Origin: an uncultured Chloroflexota bacterium
GTDB lineage: Bacteria > Chloroflexota > Anaerolineae > Anaerolineales > Anaerolineaceae
Length of the DNA: 64,000 nucleotides
Assembly: GCA_902786265.1 (NCBI GenBank)
Contig: CADACE010000012.1
Location: 33,449 to 97,448, forward strand
Direction: 5' to 3'
In this document: in pieces, positions 17,254 through 26,057 of the stretch
Position numbering within the stretch: position 1 is the first letter of the stretch
Layout: every line of letters begins with the position of its first letter
Program-made: the position numbers and the translations under genes
The notes under the pieces: model-generated
The model's database searches: none
What the model saw: the letters and a program-made list of their open reading frames with translations, nothing else
Told to the model about the DNA's origin: nothing

Positions 17254-19035
17254 TCAGGAACCGAACCGTTCTACAGTGAAGGTTTCCAGAATATCGCCGA
17301 CTTCAAAGGTCTCGAAGCCTTTAACCGCGATACCGCATTCAAGACCGGTTTTAACTTCCTTCACATCATCTTTTTCATGACGCAGGGAAGAAATCTCACT
17401 CTTATGGATCTCCTCACCGTTCCGGATCACTTTCACACGGCTGCCCTTCCGGATCTCACCTTCAAGCACACGGCTGCCGGCAATAACACCGAGTTTTGAG
17501 ATCTTGAACATCGCGCGGACTTCGGCTTTTCCGGTTGTGATTTCCTGATATTCCGGTTCCAGCATACCCTTAAGCGCTTTTTCGATATCTTCCTTCAAAC
17601 GGTAGATGATGTTATAGCAGCGGATAGAGACGCCCTCATCCTCAGCTTTTTTCTTCGCGACCGGATCCGGCTGAACATTGAAGCCGATCACGATACCGCG
17701 GGAAGCAGCTGCGAGCATCACGTCATTTTCACTGATAGCACCCGCTTCGGAAAGCAGGACCTTGACCTTGATTTCTCCTTCTTTGCTGAGATCCTGAAGT
17801 TCATTCACGATCGGCTCAATGGAACCGGTCACATCGGTTTTCAGGACAAGGCAAAGCTCTTTCACATCACCTTCCTGTGCACGTTTGAACAGGTCTTCCA
17901 GTGTGAATTTCTCTTTGGTCTTATTGGCGGCAGCTTCCGCTTTGCGTGTTTCAACGATCGTTCTGGCTTCCTTTTCCGAGGCACAGACCTGGAAAATATC
18001 ACCGGCGGAAGGAACCTCTGTCAGCCCCATGATCTGGACCGGAGTGGAAGGTCCCGCTTTATGGATCTTCTTCCCTTTGTAATCAAACATCGCACGGATC
18101 TTACCGTGAGAATTTCCGGCAAGGACAACACTGCCCATTTCAAGCGTACCGTTCTGCACCAGCAGTGTCGCGAGGACGCCTTTGGAGCGGTCTACTTTCG
18201 CTTCAATTACGGTACCGAATACCTTTCCTTTGGGGTTTGCCTCAATTTTCATGGAATCAGCAGTCAGGAGAACTGCTTCCATCAGGTCTTCAATACCCTG
18301 CCGCTGCTTGGCGGAGACCGGAACGACCATTGTGTCGCCATCCCATTCATCCGGGATCAGGCCATGCTCGGAAAGCTGTCGTTTTACCAGATCGGGGTTT
18401 GCGTCCGAACGGTCGATTTTATTCATTGCCACAACGATCGGAACGCGCGCTGCCTTTGCGTGAGCAATGGCTTCTTTTGTCTGCGGCATAACGCCGTCAT
18501 TGGCTGCGACCACCAAAATGACGATATCCGCACCCTGCGCACCGCGGGCGCGCATTGCACTGAAAGCAGCATGACCCGGTGTATCCAGGAAGGTGATCGT
18601 CTTGCCTTTATGCTCAACCTGATAAGCGCCAATATGCTGGGTGATCCCGCCGGCTTCACCGGCAGTCACGTTTGTGTTGCGGATAGCGTCGAGCAGAGAT
18701 GTTTTCCCATGGTCGACATGACCCAGAATTGTTACCACAGGAGGACGCATGGTCAGGCTGCGGGGGTCTTCTTTGTCAATGATCTGCCTCCAGAGCGGAA
18801 CATCTCCGCTATCCTTTTCGATTTCCTCCTCTTCCAGTTTTTCCGGAATTGCTTCATATCCGATTTCACTGGCGACGATCGCGGCAGTATCAAAGTCGAT
18901 GGACTGGTTGATGTTCGCCATGACGCCATTCATCATGAGGATCTTAATTACCTGAATACTGGTTGCGCCAAGCAGTTTTGCAAGATCGCGTACCGTTATC
19001 GAAGCAGGAATTTCTATTTTCTTTGCAGCACCCAT
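17254..19035 (-). CDS. infB: Translation initiation factor IF-2 (short form)
   Basis: GTPase that brings initiator tRNA to the 30S subunit. The 593-residue protein is short because it lacks the long N-terminal region of the E. coli factor: one IF2_N domain (residues 8-60), a short acidic linker, then the G domain with G1 GHVDHGKT at 105-112, DTPGHAAF (G3) and NKID (G4), and the C-terminal beta-barrel/C1/C2 domains. AAAGGAGAG precedes the ATG. It lies in the nusA operon between ylxR and rbfA. Confidence 0.97.
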   Translation of the reverse strand: MGAAKKIEIPASITVRDLAKLLGATSIQVIKILMMNGVMANINQSIDFDTAAIVASEIGYEAIPEKLEEEEIEKDSGDVPLWRQIIDKEDPRSLTMRPPVVTILGHVDHGKTSLLDAIRNTNVTAGEAGGITQHIGAYQVEHKGKTITFLDTPGHAAFSAMRARGAQGADIVILVVAANDGVMPQTKEAIAHAKAARVPIVVAMNKIDRSDANPDLVKRQLSEHGLIPDEWDGDTMVVPVSAKQRQGIEDLMEAVLLTADSMKIEANPKGKVFGTVIEAKVDRSKGVLATLLVQNGTLEMGSVVLAGNSHGKIRAMFDYKGKKIHKAGPSTPVQIMGLTEVPSAGDIFQVCASEKEARTIVETRKAEAAANKTKEKFTLEDLFKRAQEGDVKELCLVLKTDVTGSIEPIVNELQDLSKEGEIKVKVLLSEAGAISENDVMLAAASRGIVIGFNVQPDPVAKKKAEDEGVSIRCYNIIYRLKEDIEKALKGMLEPEYQEITTGKAEVRAMFKISKLGVIAGSRVLEGEIRKGSRVKVIRNGEEIHKSEISSLRHEKDDVKEVKTGLECGIAVKGFETFEVGDILETFTVERFGS

Positions 19036-19103
19036 GTCGTTTCTCTCCTTTCAAAATTTTGTTCGTCTGTACTAAGGGATAAACCCAAATCTCACTATAT
19101 TAT

Positions 19104-19394
19104 TCAGCTTTCCTGCAGTGATTCCATATACGCCGTCAGAGTTTCCGTTTCAGCCGGGGTCAGTTCGGTTTTCAGGGCACGTGCCAGCGCCCCGCGTTTT
19201 AAACCTTTTTCCCAGCACTCTTTTGCATCATGCAGATAAGCTCCCCGGCCGGGCATACGCCCGGTCGGATCCACGCAGACACCTTCCGGAGATTTTACGA
19301 TCCGGACAAGCGTCCTTTTTTCATTTACCTCCCGGCAGCCGACACAGGTCCGCTGCGGAATATGCTTTTTCGGTTTGTTATCCGTCTTCGACAT
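19104..19394 (-). CDS. ylxR: YlxR (RnpM) family RNA-binding protein
   Basis: Small protein of the nusA-infB operon; B. subtilis YlxR (RnpM) has been linked to RNase P modulation. The 96-residue protein has the family signature RTCVGCRE (Cys17, Cys20) and GRMPGRGAYLH near residue 45. GAGGGGTTGTT precedes the ATG 24 nt after nusA. No ribosomal L7Ae-like gene, often present next, lies between it and infB. Confidence 0.92.
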   Translation of the reverse strand: MSKTDNKPKKHIPQRTCVGCREVNEKRTLVRIVKSPEGVCVDPTGRMPGRGAYLHDAKECWEKGLKRGALARALKTELTPAETETLTAYMESLQES

Positions 19395-19418
19395 AACAAC
19401 CCCTCAAAAAGGTCCGAA

Positions 19419-21356
19419 TTACCAGCCCCAATCATCATCACCGCGCTTATGCTTGCGGCGGACTGTTGTAGAGTCACTGTCGGGATCGTATTCGATTTCA
19501 ATACCCTTCTTCTTTTTCTTCTTCTTTGACGGTTTTCCGTAACCGACATCCAGGCGGCTGTCATCCTCTTCGTCATATTCCATTTTCATCAAACCATTCG
19601 AAACCGAATTGAAGATATCTTCCATGGAAAGTTCCTGCTCCTCAACTTCAGGCTCAGGTTCTGCAACCGGTTCCGGTTCAGGTTCAATATAAGGTTCTTC
19701 AACGAACTCCTCAACCGGTTCAGGTTCCGGTTCGGCGACAGGTTCAACTTCCGCGATTTCTTCGATTTCCGGTTCAGCAGCGGGTTCTTCAGCCACTTCT
19801 TCAACCGGTTCCGGTTCGGCAGAAGCCTTGCGCTTGGAAACGAAGGTCACGATGCGGGCCAGGTCATTCATGTCGTCAGCCGTGACACCATGAAGCTTGA
19901 ACATCACATCCGGATCATTCTTCATCACATTGTAAATATCATCAAAGGTCCGGTAGCCGTTATTTCCGAGAATTTCACAAACGTGCGCCGGCAGACCGCT
20001 GTCCTGAATCGGAAGAGCTTCGATTTCACTCTGAGACAGACCCTTTTTGCCGATCATCTTCAGCATATCGGCAACCGAGAAGTGGACCTTGGCTGTCTTG
20101 CGTTTTTCGACGCGGTCGACAAACCCGTTGAGGGCATCAATTTCCTCAGGAAGGATCGCGCGTCCTTCAGCCTTTTTGGCGAGGACAGCACGGACTTTTT
20201 CGATGTTCTCATCTTCGTTCGCGAACAATTCATCGATAGAGATTTTGATCACTTCGCCGGAGGTTTCATGAGTCAGAACAACATCTTTGCCCTGTTCATA
20301 GGTATGGATCAGTTCAGACGCGGCTTCGATGACACTCTTGATGTCGATACGCCAACCGGTCAGACGGGCAGCCAGACGGGCATTCTGACCTTCGCGGCCG
20401 ATCGCCAGGGAAAGCTGATCTTCCGGCACGATCACCGTCGCGGAATTGCCTTCGCCGAGATAAACACCGACCACACGGGCAGGGCTGATAGCCTTTGAGA
20501 TGTAGATCACCGGATCCGGATTCCATTCGATGACATCGATTTTTTCATCATGCAGTTCGCGGACGATCGCCTGAATACGCACACCGCGCAGACCGACGCA
20601 GGCACCGACGGGATCGATGCCCTGCTGTGTCGCGGAGACAGCGATTTTTGCGCGTTCACCGGGTTCCCGGGTGATAGAGCGAATTTCAACGATTCCGTGG
20701 AAAATTTCAGGAACTTCATTTTCCAGCAGACGGCGCAGGAAATCCTTATGCGTACGGGAGAGGACGATCTGCGGATTGCGCGGATTATCCTTGACCTCAA
20801 CTACCAAAGCACGAACACGGTCATGCATGCGGAACTTTTCTCCGCGGATGATGTTGTTCTGCTGCAGGATCCCTTCCGCCTTCTTATCCAGACCGATCGT
20901 ATAGCCTTCGCGATTGATAGCCTGGACCACACCGCTGACGATTTCACCGATCTGTTTTTCAAAATGCGACATCTGATCATTGCGTTCGGCATCTCTGATG
21001 CGCTGCTGGATCACCTGACGGGCTGTCTGTGCCGCAACTCGGCCGAAATCCTTCGGGGTGGATTCCACGATCACCATATCGCCAAGCTGAGCGTCCGGGT
21101 CAACCTTGCGGGCTTCTTCCAATAAAACTTCCGTGCGGTTGTCGACGACAGAGTCAACGACTTCCTTTTCCGCGTAAATGACAAATCTACCCGTTTCCGG
21201 GTCCAATTTTGCCTCGACGTGCTGTGCGGCAGACGCCGTAACAGCCTTACGGTAGGCGGAAACCATTGCCGATTCCAGCGCCTGAATAATCACATCACGA
21301 GGCAGCTGTTTTTCCTCCAATACTTCATTGAAGGCCAGGACAAATTCGCTCTTCAT
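19419..21356 (-). CDS. nusA: Transcription termination/antitermination factor NusA with acidic C-terminal repeat tail
   Basis: RNA polymerase-associated factor acting in pausing, termination and antitermination. It has the NusA N-terminal domain (residues 1-125), an S1 domain (about 135-200), and KH1/KH2 (about 205-345, with VGACVGLRGVRIQAIVREL and AIGREGQNARLAARLTGW). Beyond the usual end of a Gram-positive-type NusA there is a helix-hairpin-helix-like segment (about 440-500) and then a long tail of EPEP/EVE repeats (about 525-595) ending in a Lys-rich stretch and DDDWGW. At 645 residues it is long for the family. First gene of its operon; no rimP precedes it. Confidence 0.95.
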   Translation of the reverse strand: MKSEFVLAFNEVLEEKQLPRDVIIQALESAMVSAYRKAVTASAAQHVEAKLDPETGRFVIYAEKEVVDSVVDNRTEVLLEEARKVDPDAQLGDMVIVESTPKDFGRVAAQTARQVIQQRIRDAERNDQMSHFEKQIGEIVSGVVQAINREGYTIGLDKKAEGILQQNNIIRGEKFRMHDRVRALVVEVKDNPRNPQIVLSRTHKDFLRRLLENEVPEIFHGIVEIRSITREPGERAKIAVSATQQGIDPVGACVGLRGVRIQAIVRELHDEKIDVIEWNPDPVIYISKAISPARVVGVYLGEGNSATVIVPEDQLSLAIGREGQNARLAARLTGWRIDIKSVIEAASELIHTYEQGKDVVLTHETSGEVIKISIDELFANEDENIEKVRAVLAKKAEGRAILPEEIDALNGFVDRVEKRKTAKVHFSVADMLKMIGKKGLSQSEIEALPIQDSGLPAHVCEILGNNGYRTFDDIYNVMKNDPDVMFKLHGVTADDMNDLARIVTFVSKRKASAEPEPVEEVAEEPAAEPEIEEIAEVEPVAEPEPEPVEEFVEEPYIEPEPEPVAEPEPEVEEQELSMEDIFNSVSNGLMKMEYDEEDDSRLDVGYGKPSKKKKKKKGIEIEYDPDSDSTTVRRKHKRGDDDWGW

Positions 21357-21439
21357 CCTTTTTCCAATCTCCTGAATAATCTTGTCCGCGGACTCCTTTA
21401 CCGCGGTTTTCAGTGCTCAGCACTGTTGAAATTAATATA

Positions 21440-21469
21440 ATTATAACCGATACCGGCTTATAAAAACAA
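21440..21469 (-). promoter_or_regulatory. Predicted promoter of the nusA operon
   Basis: On the minus strand, TTGTTT (21464-21469), an 18-bp spacer and TATAAT (21440-21445). The predicted leader of about 75 nt holds two hairpins: CAGTGC-TCA-GCACTG (21411-21425) and CCGCGG-N8-CCGCGG (21387-21406) with GGAG in its loop. Confidence 0.45.
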
Positions 21470-21489
21470 GAGTGGGGCCTCCCCCACTC
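21462..21489 (-). terminator. Minus-strand terminator upstream of nusA
   Basis: On the minus strand, GAGTGGGG-GAGG-CCCCACTC (21482-21489 with 21470-21477) followed by TTGTTTTTA. There is no minus-strand protein gene immediately upstream, so it implies an unrecognised minus-strand transcript from 21.5-22.0 kb. Its T tract overlaps the -35 box of the predicted nusA promoter. Confidence 0.65.
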
Positions 21490-22010
21490 CTTCGGTAAAC
21501 CAAAGCAAGCTGTATCATTTTGATACAAAAATATTTTAACACAAATCTGCCCCTTTTGGAAAATGGTATGACAGTTTGTAAACGAAAAACTGCTTTGTCC
21601 TGAAACTGATGTGTTCCGCGGAGCGGCCGCAAAGGAGACTGTAACGGCGAAAATGGTGAGATTTTCCCCTTCCCGGTTTTAATCAAAGTTTTTATGTTTT
21701 CTTTAATGTTATTACATCATTTCTCACAGATACTTCTTTCCATATTTTATTAAGCTAATCAATTTATCTTTCTAAAGAGCTGCTTTTTCTACTATAAGAG
21801 CTCTCTTTGCATTCCGGAGGGCATGCTTCGCAAGGCGTGGGATCGAAAGCTCGTGTGTTTGCAAAAACCGAAGCCCGCGCCTGATTTCCGGGGACTGCGG
21901 CCCCCAAAACCCGCTGTGTCTTTGGGCTCTTTTTCTGACTCACCCATAAAATGCGGTGGTTACCTTTTCTCCGCCCCATTTTCAGTCTCATTACAAGGAT
22001 CTCTGCATTC
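21490..22010 (-). ncRNA. Candidate non-coding RNA region (unidentified)
   Basis: No convincing gene covers 21490-22010, although 21790-22000 is GC-rich and rich in short stems while its flanks are AT-rich. Examples are CCCAAA-N12-TTTGGG near 21903-21926 and an AAAATG.CGG/CCG.CATTTT pairing near 21947-21983. A strong minus-strand terminator closes the region. An 82-codon minus-strand frame (21764-22012) is rich in Pro/Cys/Ser, has no ribosome binding site and no recognisable fold. It was compared by eye with tmRNA, SRP RNA and RNase P RNA signatures without a match. Strand and ends are uncertain. Confidence 0.3.
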
Positions 22011-22108
22011 ACGAGTTTATATCTTTTTTATCAGACAGGTTTTGACATTAAATATGATAAAATTTTGAAAAATAGATACATATTAGCTTTGCTGCCGGAG
22101 AAAAGATC

Positions 22109-22291
22109 ATGAAGAAGATGTTGCTGCCTTTTTTCACTGCGATCACCATATGTTTGTTATCTCTTGTTCCTGCCTCCGCGGGGGAAAGATGCCGCAAAAG
22201 ATCATCAGGCAGCAGAGATAATAATTACAAATGGTCATCAGACAGCTCCTGTGACAACTGCGCCCATGCCTGTGCGGGAGGAGGAAGATAA
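22109..22291 (+). CDS. Secreted Cys-rich 60-residue peptide, candidate RiPP precursor
   Basis: Short protein with a Sec signal peptide: KK, a hydrophobic core at residues 4-21, and a likely cut after ASA (residue 24). The mature part would be 36 residues: basic (GERCRKRSSGSR), then Asn/Ser/Trp-rich, then a Cys cluster C48-x2-C51-x3-C55 and a GGGR end. CCGGAGAAAAGATC precedes the ATG. Its TAA overlaps the ATG of the radical SAM gene (TAATG), and GGAGGAGG inside its last codons is the ribosome binding site of that gene. This coupling suggests it is the enzyme's substrate. The sequence matches no family known to me. Confidence 0.7.
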   Translation: MKKMLLPFFTAITICLLSLVPASAGERCRKRSSGSRDNNYKWSSDSSCDNCAHACAGGGR

Positions 22292-23661
22292 TGAATTTGA
22301 AATATTTTTTTCGGCGTGAAGACGATTTCAAACCGGGAATTTACAAACACACGGTAAATTTTCCCAACGGAGGATACCGCAGGATGCATCTGCGGGTGGA
22401 AAATGACCTGAACGGGATCTTCTGGCTAAACGGCAATGAATCCTTTTATTTGAATGAAAGCGCCGCATTTTTTACCTGGCTGATCATGAATCAGAAATCC
22501 GGCCGGGAAGTGAAGCGGCTCATGCGGAACCGTTTCGGCGCGAGTGCGGTTCAGGCGGAAGCTGATTTTGAAAATTTCAAACCGCTGATGCAGGCTATCT
22601 TTGAAGGAAAGGCAGGTGCGGAAGAACTATGTGAAAGCGGCATTGACCTGATCACGCCGTTCTCAAAGGTCCCGGATGCGCCGTACCGGATGGACCTGGC
22701 GCTGACTTATGGCTGCAACAATAACTGCGCCCATTGCTACAACGAACCGGGACGCGGAAAGCAGCCCCTGACGCCGGAACAGTGGAAGCAGGTGCTGGAC
22801 AAACTGGACAAGATCGCCATCCCTCATGTAGTCTTTACGGGCGGCGAACCGACGATCCTGCCGTTCCTTCCCGATTTGGTCAGCTATGCCGATCAGCTCG
22901 GCATCGTAAGCGGTCTAAACACCAACGGCCGGCTGATGCGGAATGAGGAACTGACTGAAAAACTGGCTGCCGCCTCGCTGGATCATGTTCAGGTAACACT
23001 GGAATCGGTGGACCCGGAGATCCATGATGCCATGGTCGGCGCAAAAGGAGCTTGGGAGGAAACTGTCGCCGGCATCAGGATGGCGGTCAAACATCACATC
23101 CATATTAATACCAACACAACGCTGCTGACGCACAACGCCTCGGTGGAAGCGATCAACAGACTCTCGGATTTTCTCGCGGAACTGGGCGTTATGACCTTCG
23201 GACTGAACGCCCTGATCTATTCCGGCAAAGGAAAAGAAGTTGACAGCGCGATCCATACCGACCGCCTGCAGGAGCTGCTGGACGCGGCAAAATCAGCCGC
23301 GGAACGGAACCGGCAGCACCTGTTGTGGTACACCCCCACACAATACTGCCTGTTCGATCCGGTGACATCCGGTGTGGGATATAAATCCTGCTCAGCGGCA
23401 AAATACAGCATGTGTATCGAGCCCGACGGGAACGTCCTGCCCTGCCAGTCCTGGTATGAGCCGGTCGGCAATATCCTGACCGATGACTGGGAAAAGATCT
23501 GGAATCATCCGCTCTGCCTGCGGCTGCGGAACAAGGAGTATATGCCGGCACTGTGCGGCAAATGCGATTCACGTGATCTTTGTACCTGCGGCTGTCCGCT
23601 GGAGGTCGAAAAGAACGGCGCCAACATTCACCCACGGATCGTCCTGCCGGATTGCTTCTGA
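22291..23661 (+). CDS. Radical SAM/SPASM peptide-modifying enzyme with PqqD-like N-terminal domain
   Basis: 456 residues. Residues ~30-105 resemble a PqqD-type RiPP recognition element (WLNGNESFYLNESAAFFTWL, then helices and QAEADFENF). The radical SAM core starts at 135 with C142-x3-C146-x2-C149 for the 4Fe-4S cluster, then GGEP (184-187) and NTNGRL (210-215). The C-terminus is a SPASM region with Cys 353, 367, 375, 385, 409, 422, 425, 431, 433, 435 and 455, enough for two auxiliary clusters. Enzymes of this build install thioether, C-C or other crosslinks or epimerise residues in peptides. The tight coupling to the Cys-rich peptide upstream suggests that as substrate. No exporter or protease gene is adjacent. 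Confidence 0.88.
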   Translation: MNLKYFFRREDDFKPGIYKHTVNFPNGGYRRMHLRVENDLNGIFWLNGNESFYLNESAAFFTWLIMNQKSGREVKRLMRNRFGASAVQAEADFENFKPLMQAIFEGKAGAEELCESGIDLITPFSKVPDAPYRMDLALTYGCNNNCAHCYNEPGRGKQPLTPEQWKQVLDKLDKIAIPHVVFTGGEPTILPFLPDLVSYADQLGIVSGLNTNGRLMRNEELTEKLAAASLDHVQVTLESVDPEIHDAMVGAKGAWEETVAGIRMAVKHHIHINTNTTLLTHNASVEAINRLSDFLAELGVMTFGLNALIYSGKGKEVDSAIHTDRLQELLDAAKSAAERNRQHLLWYTPTQYCLFDPVTSGVGYKSCSAAKYSMCIEPDGNVLPCQSWYEPVGNILTDDWEKIWNHPLCLRLRNKEYMPALCGKCDSRDLCTCGCPLEVEKNGANIHPRIVLPDCF

Positions 23662-23703
23662 AATTGATCTGAAACTTTCAGAGCGTTATCATGTAAAATG
23701 AAA

Positions 23704-23743
23704 GACAGGCCTGCCGCCGCGGCACCAGGCCTGTCTCTTTTTT
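23704..23743 (+). terminator. Terminator after the radical SAM cassette
   Basis: A perfect 10-bp stem (GACAGGCCTG at 23704-23713 with CAGGCCTGTC at 23726-23735), a 12-nt loop, and a following run TCTTTTTT. It closes the two-gene unit. Confidence 0.88.
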
Positions 23744-24041
23744 CGGGATCATAAGCCCCGGGCGATCACATAAATCAGCTTCACCCTTACATTTGAGGGT
23801 CGGGATGATGATATCAGACCCTTCCCCGACAGGGCGATTTCTTCGAAGTTCTAATCACTTTTCTTTAATGTTAATATAATATTACTCGAATAAGTTTATT
23901 GATTATTTCGTTAAGATTAATGAATTTCCACGCAATTGCACTTGTTCTTCAATGTCATCATGAACTTTGTCCCTGCGTTTTAACTGCCGGGATCAAGTCA
24001 TTTACAAAAAGATCTTCTAAAATTTATAAGCGAAATAAAAC
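23744..24041. other. Gene-free AT-rich spacer
   Basis: Separates the radical SAM unit from the convergent minus-strand gene at 24042. No gene, repeat or clear terminator for the minus-strand gene is seen. AT-rich from about 23850 on. Confidence 0.5.
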
Positions 24042-25988
24042 TCATTTCCGCCGGATATGTATCTCTTCAAGGATAACCGTAACATCCGGATCGTCAGACA
24101 TATTTCTCACGACAGTTTCCAATAATTCCGTTTTCTGATCAAGCACAAAAGTATAACGGAGTTCCGTGCTGCTCTGATACTCAGGCAGAAGATCAATTTG
24201 TTCCGCTCCGTTGTCATAAACACAAAAAGTCTTCGCATGCTCAAGATTTTTCCCGCGGATAACCACTTCATGATTTCCCGGCCAGAAAGTCTGATACGGA
24301 CCGAAGGAAACGCCGCCGACATAAAGCTCCCGGTGCCCGTCAACATCCTGTCCGTTCTCCAGCCACTGGTTTTCACCAAAAGTGAAATCGTACCCGGGAT
24401 AGAGGTGATCGATCATATCGTTATAATCCTCATAACCCAAAACGACATAATCCTGCGATTGATAAATAATATTTTCATCGCCATTGTTTTCTTGGAATTT
24501 CCAGATCGTGTTTCCATATTCACCAGCGGTGAACAGCAGGAAAATCTTCCCTTCCGGATGGGTCGTATCGTGGCTGACCTTCTGAAGCCAATGGTAGGTC
24601 TGGTCGATATCTTTTACCCGCAGGAAAGCCTGATCATTGCTGTCATCAATAATATCCCAGACATCGATCTTACCGTTTGAAAATTCAGTAACCACATTGG
24701 AACGCCAGTAAGAAGAATACCCGTTTTTGTACCCCTCGGACACCAGAAAATCAGTTATTTTTCTCAGCTCCTCATTTTTGTCCACATTCCAGTTTGACTT
24801 ATAATAAAAAGCTCCGCATACGGCAGTCATCACAACAAGCACGGACAGCAAAGCGGAACAGACCGGTCGTTTCCACTCCACCTCTTCCAGAAACAGAGCT
24901 ATCAACGGCAAAGAGAAAACAATGACCGGCAAATTGTATCTGTGATGGAAAAAGGCATCTGTAAAAATGTAAAACAGGATGAATATCAGATAAAGAAAAG
25001 CAGTAAAAGATGTCAGACGGCACAGCCTGCTGCTCACACGATTTTTGTTCCTGATCACATAACAAAACACATAAACAGTCAGCAAAAGCCACATCATACA
25101 TGCGGCATTCCCGAGCAAAGCGGGGAGAGAAAAGATTTTTTCAGTCGTATAGCCAAACGAAAACAGGAATCCGTTCAGGATTAAATCGATCCGTGAAGAA
25201 TCAAAGCCCGAAAAGACGATCTCACTCCAGGTTTCATAGGAATAAATCCCGGCAAGAATTTTCGCATTGATCTCATAACCGATCACGGCGCCGAGCAAAT
25301 CAGCAAGGGCAATAACAAGCCAGTTCTTATACTCATCATCCCTTTTGAAAAAATAATTGATACCGGCCGCGGCACACAAAGGCATATAGGTCACAAGAAG
25401 CTGTCTGGCTCCCCCCAACCCGACCAATGCCGACAAAATAAAATTGAACACCAGAAAAATCCATTTCTTTTTTCCGGAAAGCTTCAGATAGAATTCAGCA
25501 AACGTCAGGGCAACGATCGTTGTTATTATCGGAGGAAAATAATGGGTCCCTTTCAGGACGATGTGATAATATACGTCTGAAAACGGTATGAATAAAACCG
25601 CCGCGGTAAGGAAGAAATATTTTCTAAACCGAAAGGCCCGGCTCATGGCGAAATAAGAAACAGTCAGCAGCAGATATAAACTGATCAGGGTCAGCATCCG
25701 GACCTGATGCCAGCTGTCGGTCAGATAAAAATATAATGTATTGAAAACATTTGTACCCAATACTCTGAGTTCAGTTGAATAATACCAGTTTTTTGTAAGC
25801 AGCCGATTTTCGGAAGCCAGCATTTCCGCTAAAACCAGAGAACATGAATCGTCAGAGGATAACGTATAATTTTTCCTTGCCCGCACGTAAAAAAACGTTC
25901 CTAACAGGCACGTCAGAAATATTACCCCGGATAAAACCTGAAAAAGAATGGATCTGTATGATTTGTTTTTCTGCATATTATCCTGCAT
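24042..25988 (-). CDS. Polytopic membrane protein, GT-C glycosyltransferase-like
   Basis: 648 residues. About 11-12 hydrophobic segments fill residues 15-420. The first outer loop has an acidic pair (TLSSDDSCSLVLAEM, near residue 38), the position where GT-C fold enzymes keep a metal or acceptor-binding Asp/Glu pair. The last ~220 residues are soluble and probably extracytoplasmic (IWKFQENNGDENIIYQ, YVGGVSFGPYQTFWPG). A lipid-linked-sugar glycosyltransferase role is inferred from topology only. The gene is AT-richer than the operons around it, which may mean transfer. It sits upstream of nothing on its strand and 69 nt from the capA-like gene's 3' end. Confidence 0.6.
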   Translation of the reverse strand: MQDNMQKNKSYRSILFQVLSGVIFLTCLLGTFFYVRARKNYTLSSDDSCSLVLAEMLASENRLLTKNWYYSTELRVLGTNVFNTLYFYLTDSWHQVRMLTLISLYLLLTVSYFAMSRAFRFRKYFFLTAAVLFIPFSDVYYHIVLKGTHYFPPIITTIVALTFAEFYLKLSGKKKWIFLVFNFILSALVGLGGARQLLVTYMPLCAAAGINYFFKRDDEYKNWLVIALADLLGAVIGYEINAKILAGIYSYETWSEIVFSGFDSSRIDLILNGFLFSFGYTTEKIFSLPALLGNAACMMWLLLTVYVFCYVIRNKNRVSSRLCRLTSFTAFLYLIFILFYIFTDAFFHHRYNLPVIVFSLPLIALFLEEVEWKRPVCSALLSVLVVMTAVCGAFYYKSNWNVDKNEELRKITDFLVSEGYKNGYSSYWRSNVVTEFSNGKIDVWDIIDDSNDQAFLRVKDIDQTYHWLQKVSHDTTHPEGKIFLLFTAGEYGNTIWKFQENNGDENIIYQSQDYVVLGYEDYNDMIDHLYPGYDFTFGENQWLENGQDVDGHRELYVGGVSFGPYQTFWPGNHEVVIRGKNLEHAKTFCVYDNGAEQIDLLPEYQSSTELRYTFVLDQKTELLETVVRNMSDDPDVTVILEEIHIRRK

Positions 25989-26057
25989 TTTTTCTCAGCA
26001 ATAAGTATATCACAGCGAAAGGCAGCAGTAATGACAAACAAAGCTTTCTCTGCCGCT

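Noticed and set aside
18061..19239. 392-codon plus-strand frame opposite infB
   Set aside because: Antisense to a certain IF-2 gene, no ribosome binding site.
21764..22012. 82-codon minus-strand frame in the gene-free stretch
   Set aside because: No ribosome binding site and odd composition; treated as part of a possible RNA gene instead.
22042..22063. TTGACA followed by TAAAAT before the Cys-rich peptide gene
   Set aside because: The spacing is only 10 bp, too short for a sigma-70 promoter; no other -10 box fits.
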